Numbered from the stretch's first letter, positions 26,052 through 35,752 are shown. The stretch is DNA of 64,000 bases from Desulforapulum autotrophicum (GCA_020723285.1 DYJE01000003.1:236844-300843); one strand, 5' to 3'. The notes: generated from the sequence alone by a model not told the origin. Made by a program: numbers and translations.

Positions 26052-27238
26052 AAGAAAGTATCAAGAAAAAAGCGGATCATTATATCGCCCACACCTATGG
26101 CCGGTACGACGTGGCCTTTGTGCGGGGAGAGGGGGCGACCCTCTGGGACAGCAACGGCAAATCCTATACGGATTTCGTGTCCGGCATTGCGGTATGCAAT
26201 CTGGGCCATGCCCATCCCGGTGTGGCCAAGGCCCTTGCCGAACAGGCCATGAAACTGGTCCATGTGTCCAATCTTTATTATACGGAACCCCAGGCTGATC
26301 TGGCCGAGTGGCTGGTCAGTCACAGTTTCGCTGACAAGGTTTTTTTCTGCAACAGCGGAGCCGAAGCCAACGAGGCGGCCATCAAGCTGGCCCGGCGATA
26401 CCATTACGTGAAAGGCGACAGTAAAAGAGACACCATCATCACTATGGCCATGAGCTTTCACGGCCGGACCATGGCGACCTTGACGGCCACGGGCCAGGAT
26501 AAAATCAAGGAAGGCTTCGCTCCGGTTCTTCCCGGATTCGACTATGTGCCCTACAACGACATCGAGGCCCTTTCGGCCAAGATGAGCGACCGCATCTGCG
26601 CCGTGATGCTGGAACCCCTTCAGGGCGAAGGCGGCATCTGCTGTCCCGATCCCGGCTATCTCAAGAATGTCCGGGATCTCTGCGATCAGCACGGAGCCCT
26701 GTTGATCTTCGATGAAATCCAGACCGGCATGGGCCGGACCGGCACCCTGTTCGCCTACGAGCACGAGAATGTGCCGCCGGACATCATGAGCCTCGCCAAA
26801 GCCCTGGGCAACGGGCTTCCCATCGGAGCCATGCTGGCCAAAGACGAGATCATGAGCGCATTCACGCCGGGCAGCCACGCTTCCACCTTCGGTGGCACGC
26901 CCCTTGTCACTGCCGCGGCCCTTCACGTGGTGAAAACCATGGAACGGGAAAATATCGTGGACAGCGGCCGTGAAAAAGGATTGTATCTCGCATCGAAACT
27001 GGAAACGCTGAAAGCGAAGCATCCTGTTGCCGTGGATGTGCGTGGACGTGGGCTGCTTCTCGGCATGAAGATTATGGTAGAAGGCGCTCAGGTGGTGAAA
27101 GCCTGTCAGGAACGGGGCTTTCTCATCAACTGCGTCCAGGGGAATATCCTGCGGTTTATACCGCCTTTGACCATCACGAAAGAAGAAATCGACGCCTTGT
27201 CCGAATGTCTCGATTCGGTCCTGGCCACGTATAAATAA
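26048..27238 (+). CDS. argD: Acetylornithine aminotransferase
   Basis: A 396-residue class III PLP-dependent aminotransferase that converts N-acetylglutamate semialdehyde to N-acetylornithine. The ATG at 26048 overlaps the argB stop as ATGA; an upstream frame from 25928 is only argB read out of frame. Motifs: [16 protein letters not shown] for phosphate binding, [13 protein letters not shown], and SLAKALGNG with the PLP-binding Lys. It may also act on succinyldiaminopimelate, as many ArgD enzymes do. Next in the operon is argF, 14 bases on. Confidence 0.96.
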   Translation: MKESIKKKADHYIAHTYGRYDVAFVRGEGATLWDSNGKSYTDFVSGIAVCNLGHAHPGVAKALAEQAMKLVHVSNLYYTEPQADLAEWLVSHSFADKVFFCNSGAEANEAAIKLARRYHYVKGDSKRDTIITMAMSFHGRTMATLTATGQDKIKEGFAPVLPGFDYVPYNDIEALSAKMSDRICAVMLEPLQGEGGICCPDPGYLKNVRDLCDQHGALLIFDEIQTGMGRTGTLFAYEHENVPPDIMSLAKALGNGLPIGAMLAKDEIMSAFTPGSHASTFGGTPLVTAAALHVVKTMERENIVDSGREKGLYLASKLETLKAKHPVAVDVRGRGLLLGMKIMVEGAQVVKACQERGFLINCVQGNILRFIPPLTITKEEIDALSECLDSVLATYK

Positions 27239-27252
27239 CGAAGGAGAGTCAT

Positions 27253-28170
27253 GTGAAAAAAGATCTGCTCACTCTAAACGATCTGACGAAAGAGGATTTT
27301 GATGCCCTGTTCGCACGGGCGCTTGAACTGAAGGAACGGCATAAACGGGGCATCTTCGACAAAGTGTTGGCCGGAAAGTCCGTGGGGCTGATTTTCGACA
27401 AACCGTCCACCCGGACCCGGATTTCATTCGAAGCGGCCACCATCCAGCTGGCAGGGACTCCGATTTTCATGGCTGCGGCCCACACCCAGATTTCCCGGAA
27501 CGAACCGGTGAAAGACACGGCCCGGGTTCTTTCCCGTTACATCGACTGTCTGGTGTTGCGGACCTTTTCCCAGGAGCTGATCGAAGAATACGCCAGAGAG
27601 TGCAGCATCCCCGTGATCAACGCCCTGTCCGATTCCTACCACCCCTGCCAGATCCTTTCCGATCTTCTCACGGTGGTGGAAGCGAAAGGCGGCTATGAAA
27701 ACGTTCATGTGGCCTGGATCGGTGACGGAAACAACGTGGCCCATTCCTGGATCAACGCGGCGGCCATTCTGGGTTTCAAGCTGACCCTGGCCTGCCCTGA
27801 TGGGTACACACCCGATTCAGGAATCCTTGAAAAAGCTCTGGCGAAAAAGACGGGTGAAATCCGGGTGGTGACCGATCCTGTGGATGCCGTCAAAGGGGCG
27901 GACATCGTGTACACCGACGTATGGGCCAGCATGGGCCAGGAAAGCGAGGCCGACGAGCGTCTTGCGCCCTTCCGGAACTATCAGGTGGACGCAGCGCTTC
28001 TGAAGCACGCCAAGCCCGACGTGAGCGTCATGCACTGCCTGCCCGCCCACCGGGGCGAGGAGATCACCGAAGACGTGATGGAAGGACCGCACTCCATCAT
28101 CTGGGATCAGGCGGAGAACAAGCTGCATATGCACAAGGCGATATTGGAAGCGTTGATCTTAAAAAAATGA
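27253..28170 (+). CDS. argF: Ornithine carbamoyltransferase
   Basis: A 305-residue transcarbamylase making citrulline from ornithine and carbamoyl phosphate. The carbamoyl-phosphate motif STRTR is at 52-56, HPCQ lies near 133, SMGQE is the ornithine loop (near 227), and HCLPAHRGEEI is the catalytic Cys region (near 260). The start is GTG at 27253; the ATG two bases earlier is out of frame and is followed at once by TGA, so it cannot be used. AAGGAG precedes the start at normal spacing. Fourth step of the arginine branch encoded here. Confidence 0.97.
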   Translation: MKKDLLTLNDLTKEDFDALFARALELKERHKRGIFDKVLAGKSVGLIFDKPSTRTRISFEAATIQLAGTPIFMAAAHTQISRNEPVKDTARVLSRYIDCLVLRTFSQELIEEYARECSIPVINALSDSYHPCQILSDLLTVVEAKGGYENVHVAWIGDGNNVAHSWINAAAILGFKLTLACPDGYTPDSGILEKALAKKTGEIRVVTDPVDAVKGADIVYTDVWASMGQESEADERLAPFRNYQVDAALLKHAKPDVSVMHCLPAHRGEEITEDVMEGPHSIIWDQAENKLHMHKAILEALILKK

Positions 28171-28186
28171 ATGAATAAGGAAAAAT

Positions 28187-28235
28187 GAACATCGAACATC
28201 GAACGTCCAACATCGAACATCGAATGGGGATGTTC
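28187..28235 (+). repeat. Tandem GAACATC heptads with inverted copy
   Basis: Five heptads in a row (GAACATC, GAACATC, GAACGTC, CAACATC, GAACATC) at 28187-28221, then GAATGGG and an inverted GATGTTC at 28229-28235. The last heptad can pair with the inverted copy to form a hairpin followed by a T-rich stretch. It lies between argF and argG, which remain in the same orientation. Confidence 0.8.
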
Positions 28236-28267
28236 TTTATATTTGATGAACAAAAAAAGGAGTCCTC

Positions 28268-29482
28268 ATGTCAGATATAAAAAAAGTCGTTCTCGCCTAT
28301 TCCGGGGGGCTGGATACCTCGGTGATTTTGAAATGGCTGATCGAAACCTATCAGTGCGAGGTGGTCACGTTTTCGGCGGATCTGGGCCAGGAAGAAGAAC
28401 TGGACGGCCTGGAAGCCAAGGCGAAAAACACAGGGGCGGTGAAAGCCTACATCGATGATCTCCGGGAAGAGTTCATCCGGGATTTCGTGTTCCCGGCCTT
28501 TAGGGCGAACGCTATATACGAGGGCCAGTACCTGTTAGGCACCTCCATCGCTCGTCCCCTTATCGCCAAACGCCAGATGGAAATTGCGAAAATCGAAGGG
28601 GCAGACGCGGTGAGCCACGGGGCCACGGGCAAAGGCAACGATCAGGTCCGATTTGAACTCAGCTATTTTTCCATCGATCCGGAAATCAAGATTATCGCAC
28701 CCTGGCGTGAATGGGACCTGACCTCCCGCACGGCCCTCATGGCCTTTGCGGAAAAACACGGCATTCCCGTTCCCCAGACTCCGGCCAAACCCTACAGTAC
28801 GGACCGGAACATGCTGCATATCAGTTACGAGGGCGGCGTTCTTGAAGATCCCTGGGCCCCTGCCACCGACGACATGTACACCCTGAGCGTGAAACCTGAA
28901 AACGCCCCGGATGTGGCTGAAGAAATCGAGATCAGTTTCGAGCAGGGCAATCCTGTGGCGGTGAACGGCAAAAAACTGGGTCCGGCAGCGCTTTTCAAGG
29001 AATTGAACGTTCTGGGCGGCAGACACGGCATCGGCCGTATCGACATGGTGGAAAACCGTTTCGTGGGCATGAAATCCCGGGGCGTGTACGAAACGCCGGG
29101 CGGTACGATATTGCGGCTGGCCCACATGGCCATGGAATCCATCACCCTGGACCGTGAAGTGGCCCACCTCCGGGACAGTCTGATTCCCCGCTACGCCGAA
29201 CTGATCTATTACGGGTTCTGGTTCAGCCCGGAAATGCGCCTGATGCAGAACATGATCGACGAAACGCAGGTGGGCGTCTGCGGCGACGTGCGTCTGAAAC
29301 TGTACAAGGGCAACGCCTACGTCCTGGGCCGCCGTTCCGAACGGTCCCTGTACAATCCGGCCATCGCCTCTTTCGAGGATGACAAGAACGCTTACCGCCA
29401 GAAGGACGCAGAAGGCTTCATCCGCCTGAACGCCCTGCGTCTGCGGATTCTGAGTGCGGCAAACAAGGCCTGGAAGAAATAG
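28268..29482 (+). CDS. argG: Argininosuccinate synthase
   Basis: A 404-residue ATP-dependent ligase joining citrulline and aspartate. The N-type ATP pyrophosphatase P-loop is AYSGGLDTS (about 9-17). Further signatures are [26 protein letters not shown] and [15 protein letters not shown]. Full family length. AAGGAG precedes the ATG. A 49-base repeat lies between argF and argG and a larger palindrome-rich element between argG and argH, so readthrough of the arginine operon must cross both. Confidence 0.97.
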   Translation: MSDIKKVVLAYSGGLDTSVILKWLIETYQCEVVTFSADLGQEEELDGLEAKAKNTGAVKAYIDDLREEFIRDFVFPAFRANAIYEGQYLLGTSIARPLIAKRQMEIAKIEGADAVSHGATGKGNDQVRFELSYFSIDPEIKIIAPWREWDLTSRTALMAFAEKHGIPVPQTPAKPYSTDRNMLHISYEGGVLEDPWAPATDDMYTLSVKPENAPDVAEEIEISFEQGNPVAVNGKKLGPAALFKELNVLGGRHGIGRIDMVENRFVGMKSRGVYETPGGTILRLAHMAMESITLDREVAHLRDSLIPRYAELIYYGFWFSPEMRLMQNMIDETQVGVCGDVRLKLYKGNAYVLGRRSERSLYNPAIASFEDDKNAYRQKDAEGFIRLNALRLRILSAANKAWKK

Positions 29483-29492
29483 GTTGTGATGT

Positions 29493-29876
29493 GCCTCCGG
29501 CAGCCCTTCCGGGGGCCAAACCCCTCTCGTTGCTGGGGTAGGCTTTTTGAAAAGTTTGACAAACGGGGAGGGGTAATCTCGTAGGTCGGATTGAGGCACG
29601 AAATCCGACAAATGACCCCATCCTTATTTTACCTCCAGGCCTTGGCCTGGGAGTATGTATGTTAAGATTCCGGCCAATATGTGTAAAAAAACCGGTTGGA
29701 AAAACTTCAGGCCAGGAGGGCCATGGCCCTCCTGGGTTTTTAAAGGATCGGATCATTTGTCGGGTTTGAAGAACCCGACCTACGATAGTCTGCTGCGGGA
29801 CACGGGAAAGCGAAGATCAAAAGCCCGTTTGTCCGGATTTTTAAAATCCGGCCCCCCTGGGAGGGCCGCCGGAGGC
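29493..29876. mobile_element. MITE-like palindromic element between argG and argH
   Basis: A 384-base non-coding block with imperfect terminal inverted repeats: 29493-29517 (GCCTCCGGCAGCCCT...) and the reverse complement of 29848-29876. Inside are two oppositely oriented copies of the CGTAGGTCGG hairpin repeat (29580-29618 and 29745-29784), a short CCAGGCC/GGCCTGG hairpin (29635-29650) and a perfect 24-base palindrome (29712-29735) followed by GTTTTTAAA, which resembles a terminator. No transposase is present, so any mobility would depend on functions elsewhere. It may instead be a composite of separate REP-like units. Confidence 0.55.
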
Positions 29877-29916
29877 CAACAAACGGCCAATCAAAAAAAA
29901 CATGGAGTACGTTTAA

Positions 29917-31296
29917 ATGAGCGAAAAACCCTGGGACGGCCGTTTTCAGGAAAGCACGGACAAGGCGGTGGAGGTGTTCACCTCGTCCATCGCCGTGGAC
30001 AGCCGTCTTTACAGACATGACATCGAAGGCAGTATGGCCCATTGCCGGATGCTGGCGAAACAGGGCATTATCACCAACGATGAAGCGGAAAAGATGGTGG
30101 CGGGCCTTGCGAAAATAAAGGGAGACATCGAAAGCGGACACTTCGCCTATTCGGACAGCCTTGAAGACATCCATATGCACATCGAGTCGGCCCTGACCCA
30201 AGACATCGGGGAGACGGCGAAAAAGCTCCACACAGCCCGGAGCCGGAACGACCAGGTGGCCCTGGACATCCGCATGTATCTTCGGGAAGTGAGCCGGGAT
30301 GTGATCGCCCTTTTGAAAGATATCCGGACCATTCTGGTCACTCTGGCCGAAAAACACGACGGCGTGGTCATGGCCGGTTACACCCATCTCCAGCGGGCCC
30401 AGCCTGTCCTTTTGTCCCATCATCTCATGGCCTATTACGAGATGTTCAAACGGGACGAGGAACGGTTTACGGACGGTCTCAAACGGATCAACGTGATGCC
30501 CCTGGGCAGCGCGGCCCTGGCAGGAACCACCTATCCCATAGACCGGGCGTATACGGCGGAGCTTCTGGATTTCCCCAAGGTGTCTGCCAACAGCATGGAT
30601 TCGGTGGCGGATCGGGATTTCATCATTGAATTCATCTCGGCGTCAAGTATCTGTATGATGCACCTGTCCCGTTTTTCCGAAGAGCTGATCCTCTGGTCCT
30701 CATCGGAATTCGCCTTTGTCGTGATCTCCGACGCCTTCACCACGGGCAGCAGCATCATGCCCCAGAAAAAGAATCCGGATATCCCCGAGCTGGTGCGCGG
30801 GAAAACAGGCCGGGTCTACGGCAACCTCATGTCGGTCCTCACCCTGATGAAATCCCTGCCCATGACTTACAACAGGGACATGCAGGAAGACAAACCGCCA
30901 TTGTTCGACACCGTGGACACGCTGACCGCCTGCCTCGACATCTACCGGCGCATGCTGCCAAACATAACGTTCAGGGAACGAAGACTTTCCGAAACCACGG
31001 AAACGGGATTCATCAACGCCACCGACCTGGCCGATTACCTGGCGTCCAAAGGCCTGCCGTTCCGTGACGCCCACGAGGCGGTGGGCCGGACCGTGGCCTA
31101 TGGCCTCGGCAACGGCAAGGAACTCCAGGATATGACCGTGGCCGAACTGAAAGGTTTTTCGCCTCTGATCGAAGATGATGTGTTCGCTTTTCTGGAAACC
31201 CGGAACATCATTGACCGGCGCATATCCCAGGGCGGAACGGCCACGGCCAACGTCCGGGAGGCGGTGGCTCAGGCGAAGAGGGATCTGGGGCTTTAA
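29917..31296 (+). CDS. argH: Argininosuccinate lyase
   Basis: A 459-residue enzyme of the fumarase/aspartase superfamily that splits argininosuccinate into arginine and fumarate, the last step of the pathway. Signatures are HTARSRNDQVALD (about 107-119), THLQRAQP, and the mobile loop GSSIMPQKKNPD containing the catalytic Ser (near 285). Normal length. It is the last arg gene of the cluster, downstream of the palindromic element, and may need its own promoter because that element contains a terminator-like palindrome. Confidence 0.97.
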   Translation: MSEKPWDGRFQESTDKAVEVFTSSIAVDSRLYRHDIEGSMAHCRMLAKQGIITNDEAEKMVAGLAKIKGDIESGHFAYSDSLEDIHMHIESALTQDIGETAKKLHTARSRNDQVALDIRMYLREVSRDVIALLKDIRTILVTLAEKHDGVVMAGYTHLQRAQPVLLSHHLMAYYEMFKRDEERFTDGLKRINVMPLGSAALAGTTYPIDRAYTAELLDFPKVSANSMDSVADRDFIIEFISASSICMMHLSRFSEELILWSSSEFAFVVISDAFTTGSSIMPQKKNPDIPELVRGKTGRVYGNLMSVLTLMKSLPMTYNRDMQEDKPPLFDTVDTLTACLDIYRRMLPNITFRERRLSETTETGFINATDLADYLASKGLPFRDAHEAVGRTVAYGLGNGKELQDMTVAELKGFSPLIEDDVFAFLETRNIIDRRISQGGTATANVREAVAQAKRDLGL

Positions 31297-31384
31297 TGAT
31301 GCAGTTGACATCTGGGCCGGCCTAAAGCCCGTGCTTGGTGAATCTTATTGCCGTGTTGATATCCGTTGAGGGAGATTTCGATCA

Positions 31385-31981
31385 GTGACAGAATGGGGTA
31401 TGGATAACCGTCTTAAAATAAAGTTGATCATGGTTGTGATCGCTCTTGTTTTCGCGTTCCAGAGCTGCGGCAGGAAAGCACCGCCCATTCCTCCGGGGGC
31501 CATTGTTCCGCCCAAAGTGTCCGGTCTGTCCCACGCCATCGAGGGTGACACCCTGACCCTCATTTGGAAAGCGCCCCAAGGTAAAGGGGCGAATTCCGTG
31601 GACGGTTACGATGTGATGCGTTCCGCCACAAGTTTGGATGAAAAGGAATGTCCGGGATGCCCCATCGTGTTTCAGCGCGTCGCCCGCCTGGGGTCCTCCC
31701 AGACACAGTTCACCGATAAACTGGTAACCGGAAAGCGTTACATCTACAAGGTGGTGGCTGTGACACCCTATCAGGTCCAGGGCAGGGATTCCAAGCTGAT
31801 CCGCTTCACCTATCCCGAGCAGAAAAAGGAAAAGGAGCCTGCACCCATCGAATCCGGCGAGGAAATCCGCTACGGTGATGACGGTGAAATTCTTACTGGG
31901 GAAGACCCGGTACATCACGAGGATACCGGGGAAGACAAGGCAGACGGTGGTTTAGCAAAACCGCCGGGCATGGATGAATAA
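31385..31981 (+). CDS. Small lipoprotein with fibronectin III-like domain
   Basis: About 193-198 residues. A signal peptide (IKLIMVVIALVFAFQSC) gives a lipobox-like FQSC, and CGRKAPPIPPG after it resembles the N-terminus of LptM-type small lipoproteins. The middle (about 50-145) reads like a fibronectin III fold: LTLIWKAPQG, DGYDVMRSA, YIYKVVAVTPY. The tail is acidic. Start is either GTG 31385 (GAGGGAG upstream) or ATG 31400. It follows argH in the same direction and precedes folK by 3 bases. The role is unknown; LptM relatives assist LPS-transport assembly, but that is not claimed here. Confidence 0.8.
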   Translation: MTEWGMDNRLKIKLIMVVIALVFAFQSCGRKAPPIPPGAIVPPKVSGLSHAIEGDTLTLIWKAPQGKGANSVDGYDVMRSATSLDEKECPGCPIVFQRVARLGSSQTQFTDKLVTGKRYIYKVVAVTPYQVQGRDSKLIRFTYPEQKKEKEPAPIESGEEIRYGDDGEILTGEDPVHHEDTGEDKADGGLAKPPGMDE

Positions 31982-31984
31982 CCC

Positions 31985-32506
31985 ATGAAAACCCATCAGG
32001 TTTTTCTTTCTTTCGGGTCCAATCTCGGCGACAAGCGCAAAAACTGCGAAAAGGCTTTGAAGGAACTGGAAACACGAAACATCGCACGGATAGTCAGTGT
32101 ATCTCCGTTTTACATGACCGAACCCGTGGATTACACGGACCAGGACTGGTTTGTCAACGGCGCGGTTCATGTGGAAACATCCCTTGACCCGCTGGCGTTG
32201 CTGACTGCTTTGAAACAGGTTCAGGCCGATCTGGGAACCCGTGAAAAAACAGTCAGGTTTGGTCCGAGGGTCATCGATCTGGACATTCTGTTGTACGATG
32301 ATCTGATCTGGGCTGACGAAGATTTGGCCATACCCCATGAACGCATGCATCAAAGGGCTTTTGTCCTTGTTCCGCTGTGTGATATAGCGGGGGATACGCT
32401 GCACCCCCTTTTCAATCGGACCATGAAAGACCTGCTCAACGCCATCGATCCCGAACACCAGGACGTCAGGCCAATGCAACCGGATACAGGAGACCATTAT
32501 GTTTAA
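31985..32506 (+). CDS. folK: 2-amino-4-hydroxy-6-hydroxymethyldihydropteridine pyrophosphokinase
   Basis: A 173-residue HPPK enzyme of folate synthesis that transfers pyrophosphate from ATP to the pterin alcohol. FLSFGSNLGDK opens the protein, VSPFYMTEPV and WFVNGAV follow, and RFGPRVIDLDILLYDD carries the two Mg-binding Asp residues. IPHERMHQRAFVLVPL is the C-terminal signature. Its stop overlaps the next small gene by 8 bases, so the two are co-translated. Confidence 0.95.
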   Translation: MKTHQVFLSFGSNLGDKRKNCEKALKELETRNIARIVSVSPFYMTEPVDYTDQDWFVNGAVHVETSLDPLALLTALKQVQADLGTREKTVRFGPRVIDLDILLYDDLIWADEDLAIPHERMHQRAFVLVPLCDIAGDTLHPLFNRTMKDLLNAIDPEHQDVRPMQPDTGDHYV

Positions 32507-32765
32507 AAATCTGATTCTGATCATCATGATTGTTGTGGTTTACAAAATCATCAAAAAGATGATTCTTGAACCGATGAAAAGCAACACACCTTATCCCCTT
32601 GAAAAAAACAGGAATGAGAGCGCGGACGATCTGATGATCAAGGACCCGGAGTGCGGGGTTTATTTTCCCCAGCGCCAGGGAGTCAGTCTGAGGGCGGGTG
32701 GAGAGACATTATATTTCTGCTCTGAAAAATGCAGGGATGATTACAAAAACAAAACCAAGGCATAA
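32499..32765 (+). CDS. Membrane-anchored zinc-ribbon (PP0621/TRASH-like) small protein
   Basis: An 88-residue protein with one N-terminal hydrophobic helix ([17 protein letters not shown]) and a cytoplasmic C-terminal metal-binding motif: [13 protein letters not shown]...[12 protein letters not shown], i.e. Cys-x20-24-Cys-x3-Cys, as in TRASH/YHS-like zinc ribbons and the PP0621 family. It overlaps folK by 8 bases. The function is unknown; the Cys pattern suggests binding of zinc or another soft metal. Confidence 0.78.
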   Translation: MFKNLILIIMIVVVYKIIKKMILEPMKSNTPYPLEKNRNESADDLMIKDPECGVYFPQRQGVSLRAGGETLYFCSEKCRDDYKNKTKA

Positions 32766-32860
32766 ACACAGTTTGGGGTAGCCATGTGCCCGGCATAGGG
32801 ACCCTGGCAATCCTGTTTCGAGAGACCGTTCCGGGTCTTGCCCGGGAAAAGGAGAGGATC

Positions 32861-33508
32861 ATGAAATTTTTTATCGATACGGCGAACATCAATGAAATCA
32901 AGGAAGCCGCCAGCATGGGCATGGTGGACGGCGTCACCACCAATCCGTCCCTCATCGCGAAAGAGGGCCGGGAATTCACGGAAATCATCAAGGACATCTG
33001 TGCCATTGTGGACGGCCCCATCAGCGCGGAAGTGATCAGCCTCGACACCGAAGGCATGGTCCGTGAAGCCCGTGAACTTGTGAAAATCCATAAAAATATC
33101 GTGATCAAGATTCCCATGACCATCGACGGTCTCAAAGCCACCCGCATGCTCACCGACGAAGGCATCAAGACCAACGTGACCCTGATTTTCTCGCCGCTCC
33201 AGGCCCTGATGGCCGCCAAGGCCGGTGCCACCTACGTGAGCCCTTTCGTGGGCCGGCTGGATGATCTGGCCCAGGACGGTCTTGTTCTGGTGGAGCAGAT
33301 TGTCACCTTGTTCGACAACTACGGGTTTACCACCGAAGTCATCGTGGCCAGTGTGAGAAATCCCCTGCATGTTCTGGACTCCGCCCTCATGGGCGCGGAC
33401 ATTGCCACCATCCCCTTCGATGTCCTGAAGAAACTGGCGGGTCACCCCATGACCGACAAAGGGATCAAGGCATTCATGGATGACTGGAACAAAGCCCAGG
33501 GCAAGTGA
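32861..33508 (+). CDS. Transaldolase, small (fructose-6-phosphate aldolase-like) type
   Basis: A 215-residue class I aldolase of the MipB/TalC subfamily. The ATG at 32861 has GGAGAG upstream; a longer frame from 32786 lacks support. [25 protein letters not shown], and the Schiff-base Lys in KIPMT (about 86-90) are visible, followed by [11 protein letters not shown] and GRLDD. Members of this size act either as transaldolase in the non-oxidative pentose phosphate pathway or as fructose-6-phosphate aldolase; transaldolase is likelier for a deltaproteobacterium. Confidence 0.93.
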   Translation: MKFFIDTANINEIKEAASMGMVDGVTTNPSLIAKEGREFTEIIKDICAIVDGPISAEVISLDTEGMVREARELVKIHKNIVIKIPMTIDGLKATRMLTDEGIKTNVTLIFSPLQALMAAKAGATYVSPFVGRLDDLAQDGLVLVEQIVTLFDNYGFTTEVIVASVRNPLHVLDSALMGADIATIPFDVLKKLAGHPMTDKGIKAFMDDWNKAQGK

Positions 33509-33524
33509 GAAAACGTAAAAGTTA

Positions 33525-33580
33525 TTGACAGGGTGTGAAAGATAAAATAGACATTTTCGACATTGTTCATGAAGAACGAT
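33525..33580 (+). promoter_or_regulatory. Promoter-like sequence and 7-5-7 inverted repeat upstream of TonB receptor 1
   Basis: TTGACA (33525-33530) is followed after 16 bases by ATAGAC. Just downstream is ATTGTTC-ATGAA-GAACGAT (33562-33580), a 7-5-7 inverted repeat with one mismatch. The same arrangement, with the same ATGAA centre, occurs at 40032-40091 before the second receptor. The position just past the -10 suits a repressor operator or a 5' RNA hairpin. Confidence 0.45.
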
Positions 33581-33648
33581 TTATAAAGTGATTTAAAATA
33601 GACGATCCGGGCGCTTGATCTCAAAGGTCCGGGGACTAAAATGACAAT

Positions 33649-33707
33649 AAGCCACGAAGGCATGAAAACAGATGAACTGTTTTTTATGACTTCGTGGCTT
33701 TTTTTTT
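33649..33707 (+). ncRNA. Two-tier leader hairpin with U tract upstream of TonB receptor 1
   Basis: Outer stem GCCACGAAG (33651-33659) pairs exactly with CTTCGTGGC (33690-33698). Inside, AAAACAG (33665-33671) pairs with CTGTTTT (33677-33683) around an ATGAA loop. Nine T residues follow. It is a strong intrinsic terminator about 60 bases before the receptor start. A near twin lies at 40134-40192, sharing GCCAnGAAGGC and TGACTTCnTGGC, while the inner stem differs in sequence but keeps pairing. A leader-attenuator is the inferred role. Confidence 0.6.
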
Positions 33708-33763
33708 GCGCGGATTTCAATACACGTCAGCAGATCGGAAACATTGAAGGCGAAGAGGAGATA

Positions 33764-35752
33764 ATGATGAATGTAAAACGGTGTTCAGGATACAGTCGAA
33801 GACTGTGCGGGTTTTGGTTTCTTGTTGTCATGATATTCGTGGGCTTTGCCAAATCATCGGTGGCGGTTGAAGAAACAATGGATGAAGGCGTTGTCAGCCT
33901 GGATGCCATTGTGGTCACAGGAACGAAAACGGAGCACACGCTAAAAGATGTTCCGGTGGAAACCGTGGTGATTTCACGGAAGGACATCGATGCGGTGAAC
34001 GCGGAAAACGTCATGGATATTCTTGGAACCATACCGGGAATCCATACGGCCAACCACGAGGATATTTTCGGAACATACACCTGGAACGCCAAGATGGGCG
34101 GTCTGCCCTTTGACAGCGGTTACGCCCTTGTTCTTATCGACGGTCAGAGGGTCATGGGTTGTGGGGCCAGCGGGGGGATGGGTGAATACGGCATCGGCCT
34201 GAATCAGATCCCCGTGAGTATGATCGAACGGATTGAAGTTGTGAAAGGACCGGGTTCGGCACTTTACGGCAGTGATGCCATGACCGGGGTGATCAATATC
34301 ATCACCCGTAAAATACCGAAGAAAGGCATGGGGACGGCCGGAATGTCCTATGGCCGATACGCTGTGACAAGAAAAAATGCGGATGGTACGGAAGAGGAGG
34401 CACCGGGAAGCCGTGTCATGAACCAGGCCTATGTATCCTATGGCGACAGGATCAGCGACAAGCTGGGTTATATGCTCTACTACACCTACGAAGGTGCCGA
34501 TGACCTGACTCAGGATCCGGTGAATTCCGAGCGTCATTCATTCATGGGAAAAATCGACGGAAAACTCAGTGAGAAGCTGGATCTCTCCTTAAAATATGAG
34601 GCAGGGGAATACGATAAAACAGGAAACCGTGCCGAAGACACCTGGGGTCTTTCGGCTTCGACGGGCATCCGTTTTAATCCTGATCACCGGCTGGATCTGT
34701 CAGCTTACACCTATATCTGGGAATTCACCCATGGAACACCCGGTTCATCAAGCGGGTACAAGGTGGGGGATGTGGGGTACAATCACGGCGAAATCCAGTA
34801 CACCTTCGATATGGCAGGCAGAAACATCCTCACAACAGGCCTTGAGGTGCTGGAACAGGGTATCGACTACTGGATTCTGAACAGCAACGGTTCACGGGTG
34901 ACTGTCGATGAAACGGTGGACGTTAACAGCCTTTATCTTCAGGATGAATTCAAGGTCACACCGGAATTTACCGTGGTTGCTGGGGCCAGATACGACGACC
35001 ATTCCACCTTTGGCGACGAAGTGAATCCCAAACTCAGCCTGATGCTGAAATTATTGAAAGACACCACATTACGGGCATCCGCAGGCCGTTCGTTTAAATC
35101 CCCCACCATCCGCCAGCTCTATTACAGCACACCTTACAGACACAGCACGTATTACGCCATGTCCAATCCGGACCTCCAGCCAGAAAAGGCCATGGGTTAT
35201 TCGGCGGGTCTGGAGCAGGTTTTTTTTAATGGCCGGATCATGCTGAATGTGGGGTATTCGAGGAACGATGTGGAGGACATGGTGATTTCCGTGGACACGG
35301 GAACACTTTACGACGGGCTTCCGCTCATGACCTACCGAAACGTGAACAAAGCCTACACCCAGTCCGGTGAATTCATGCTAAGGGCCATGGTTTCGAAGAT
35401 GTTCAACGTATCGCTTGCCTACACGTTCATGGATACTGAAAACGAGGAAACCAACAAGGATTTGACCTACGTCCCCGAGCATGATGCGTCGATCACTCCA
35501 TCGTTTGAGCTTTTGGACGGGCGGCTGGCATTGTCGGCCACCGTGAGTTATTCCAGCAAGCAGTTCACCAACGAAACCAACACTGAAAAAATCGACGGTA
35601 GCACCACATGTGACGCCAAAGTGAGATTCGCTCTTTCTCCGGTGACCACATTATCCTTTCAGGCGGACAACGTGTTCGATTCTGCCGAAGGTCGTGTGGC
35701 GGCCTGGCAGGTGGGTAGAAGTTATCTGGCAAAAATGGATATGACGTTCTGA
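33764..35752 (+). CDS. TonB-dependent outer-membrane receptor 1
   Basis: About 662 residues; the start is ATG 33764 or 33767 after GAAGAGGAG. The longer frame from 33641 runs through the leader hairpin and is rejected. After a signal peptide (FWFLVVMIFVGFAKSSVA) the TonB box region is LDAIVVTGT, followed by a plug domain (about 45-150: VPVETVVISRKDIDAVNAENVMDIL, VLIDGQRV, IERIEVVKGPGSALYGSDAMTGVINIITR). A 22-strand-type beta barrel completes the protein and ends in the aromatic KMDMTF. It moves a scarce chelate across the outer membrane. The neighbouring DUF4198 and CbiMQO-type genes suggest nickel, cobalt or a tetrapyrrole rather than iron. Confidence 0.95.
   Translation: MMNVKRCSGYSRRLCGFWFLVVMIFVGFAKSSVAVEETMDEGVVSLDAIVVTGTKTEHTLKDVPVETVVISRKDIDAVNAENVMDILGTIPGIHTANHEDIFGTYTWNAKMGGLPFDSGYALVLIDGQRVMGCGASGGMGEYGIGLNQIPVSMIERIEVVKGPGSALYGSDAMTGVINIITRKIPKKGMGTAGMSYGRYAVTRKNADGTEEEAPGSRVMNQAYVSYGDRISDKLGYMLYYTYEGADDLTQDPVNSERHSFMGKIDGKLSEKLDLSLKYEAGEYDKTGNRAEDTWGLSASTGIRFNPDHRLDLSAYTYIWEFTHGTPGSSSGYKVGDVGYNHGEIQYTFDMAGRNILTTGLEVLEQGIDYWILNSNGSRVTVDETVDVNSLYLQDEFKVTPEFTVVAGARYDDHSTFGDEVNPKLSLMLKLLKDTTLRASAGRSFKSPTIRQLYYSTPYRHSTYYAMSNPDLQPEKAMGYSAGLEQVFFNGRIMLNVGYSRNDVEDMVISVDTGTLYDGLPLMTYRNVNKAYTQSGEFMLRAMVSKMFNVSLAYTFMDTENEETNKDLTYVPEHDASITPSFELLDGRLALSATVSYSSKQFTNETNTEKIDGSTTCDAKVRFALSPVTTLSFQADNVFDSAEGRVAAWQVGRSYLAKMDMTF

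Noticed and set aside
25991..27022. 343-codon minus-strand open frame opposite argD
   Set aside because: Antisense shadow; the plus strand has full aminotransferase motifs and operon coupling.
28187..28235. CRISPR array
   Set aside because: Repeats are 7 bases with no spacers and no cas genes nearby.
28535..29611. 358-codon minus-strand open frame opposite argG
   Set aside because: Antisense shadow of argG, which has complete family motifs.
33509..33763. Cobalamin riboswitch upstream of TonB receptor 1
   Set aside because: No B12-box-like or other recognised riboswitch consensus is seen; the conserved element is a two-tier terminator-type hairpin.
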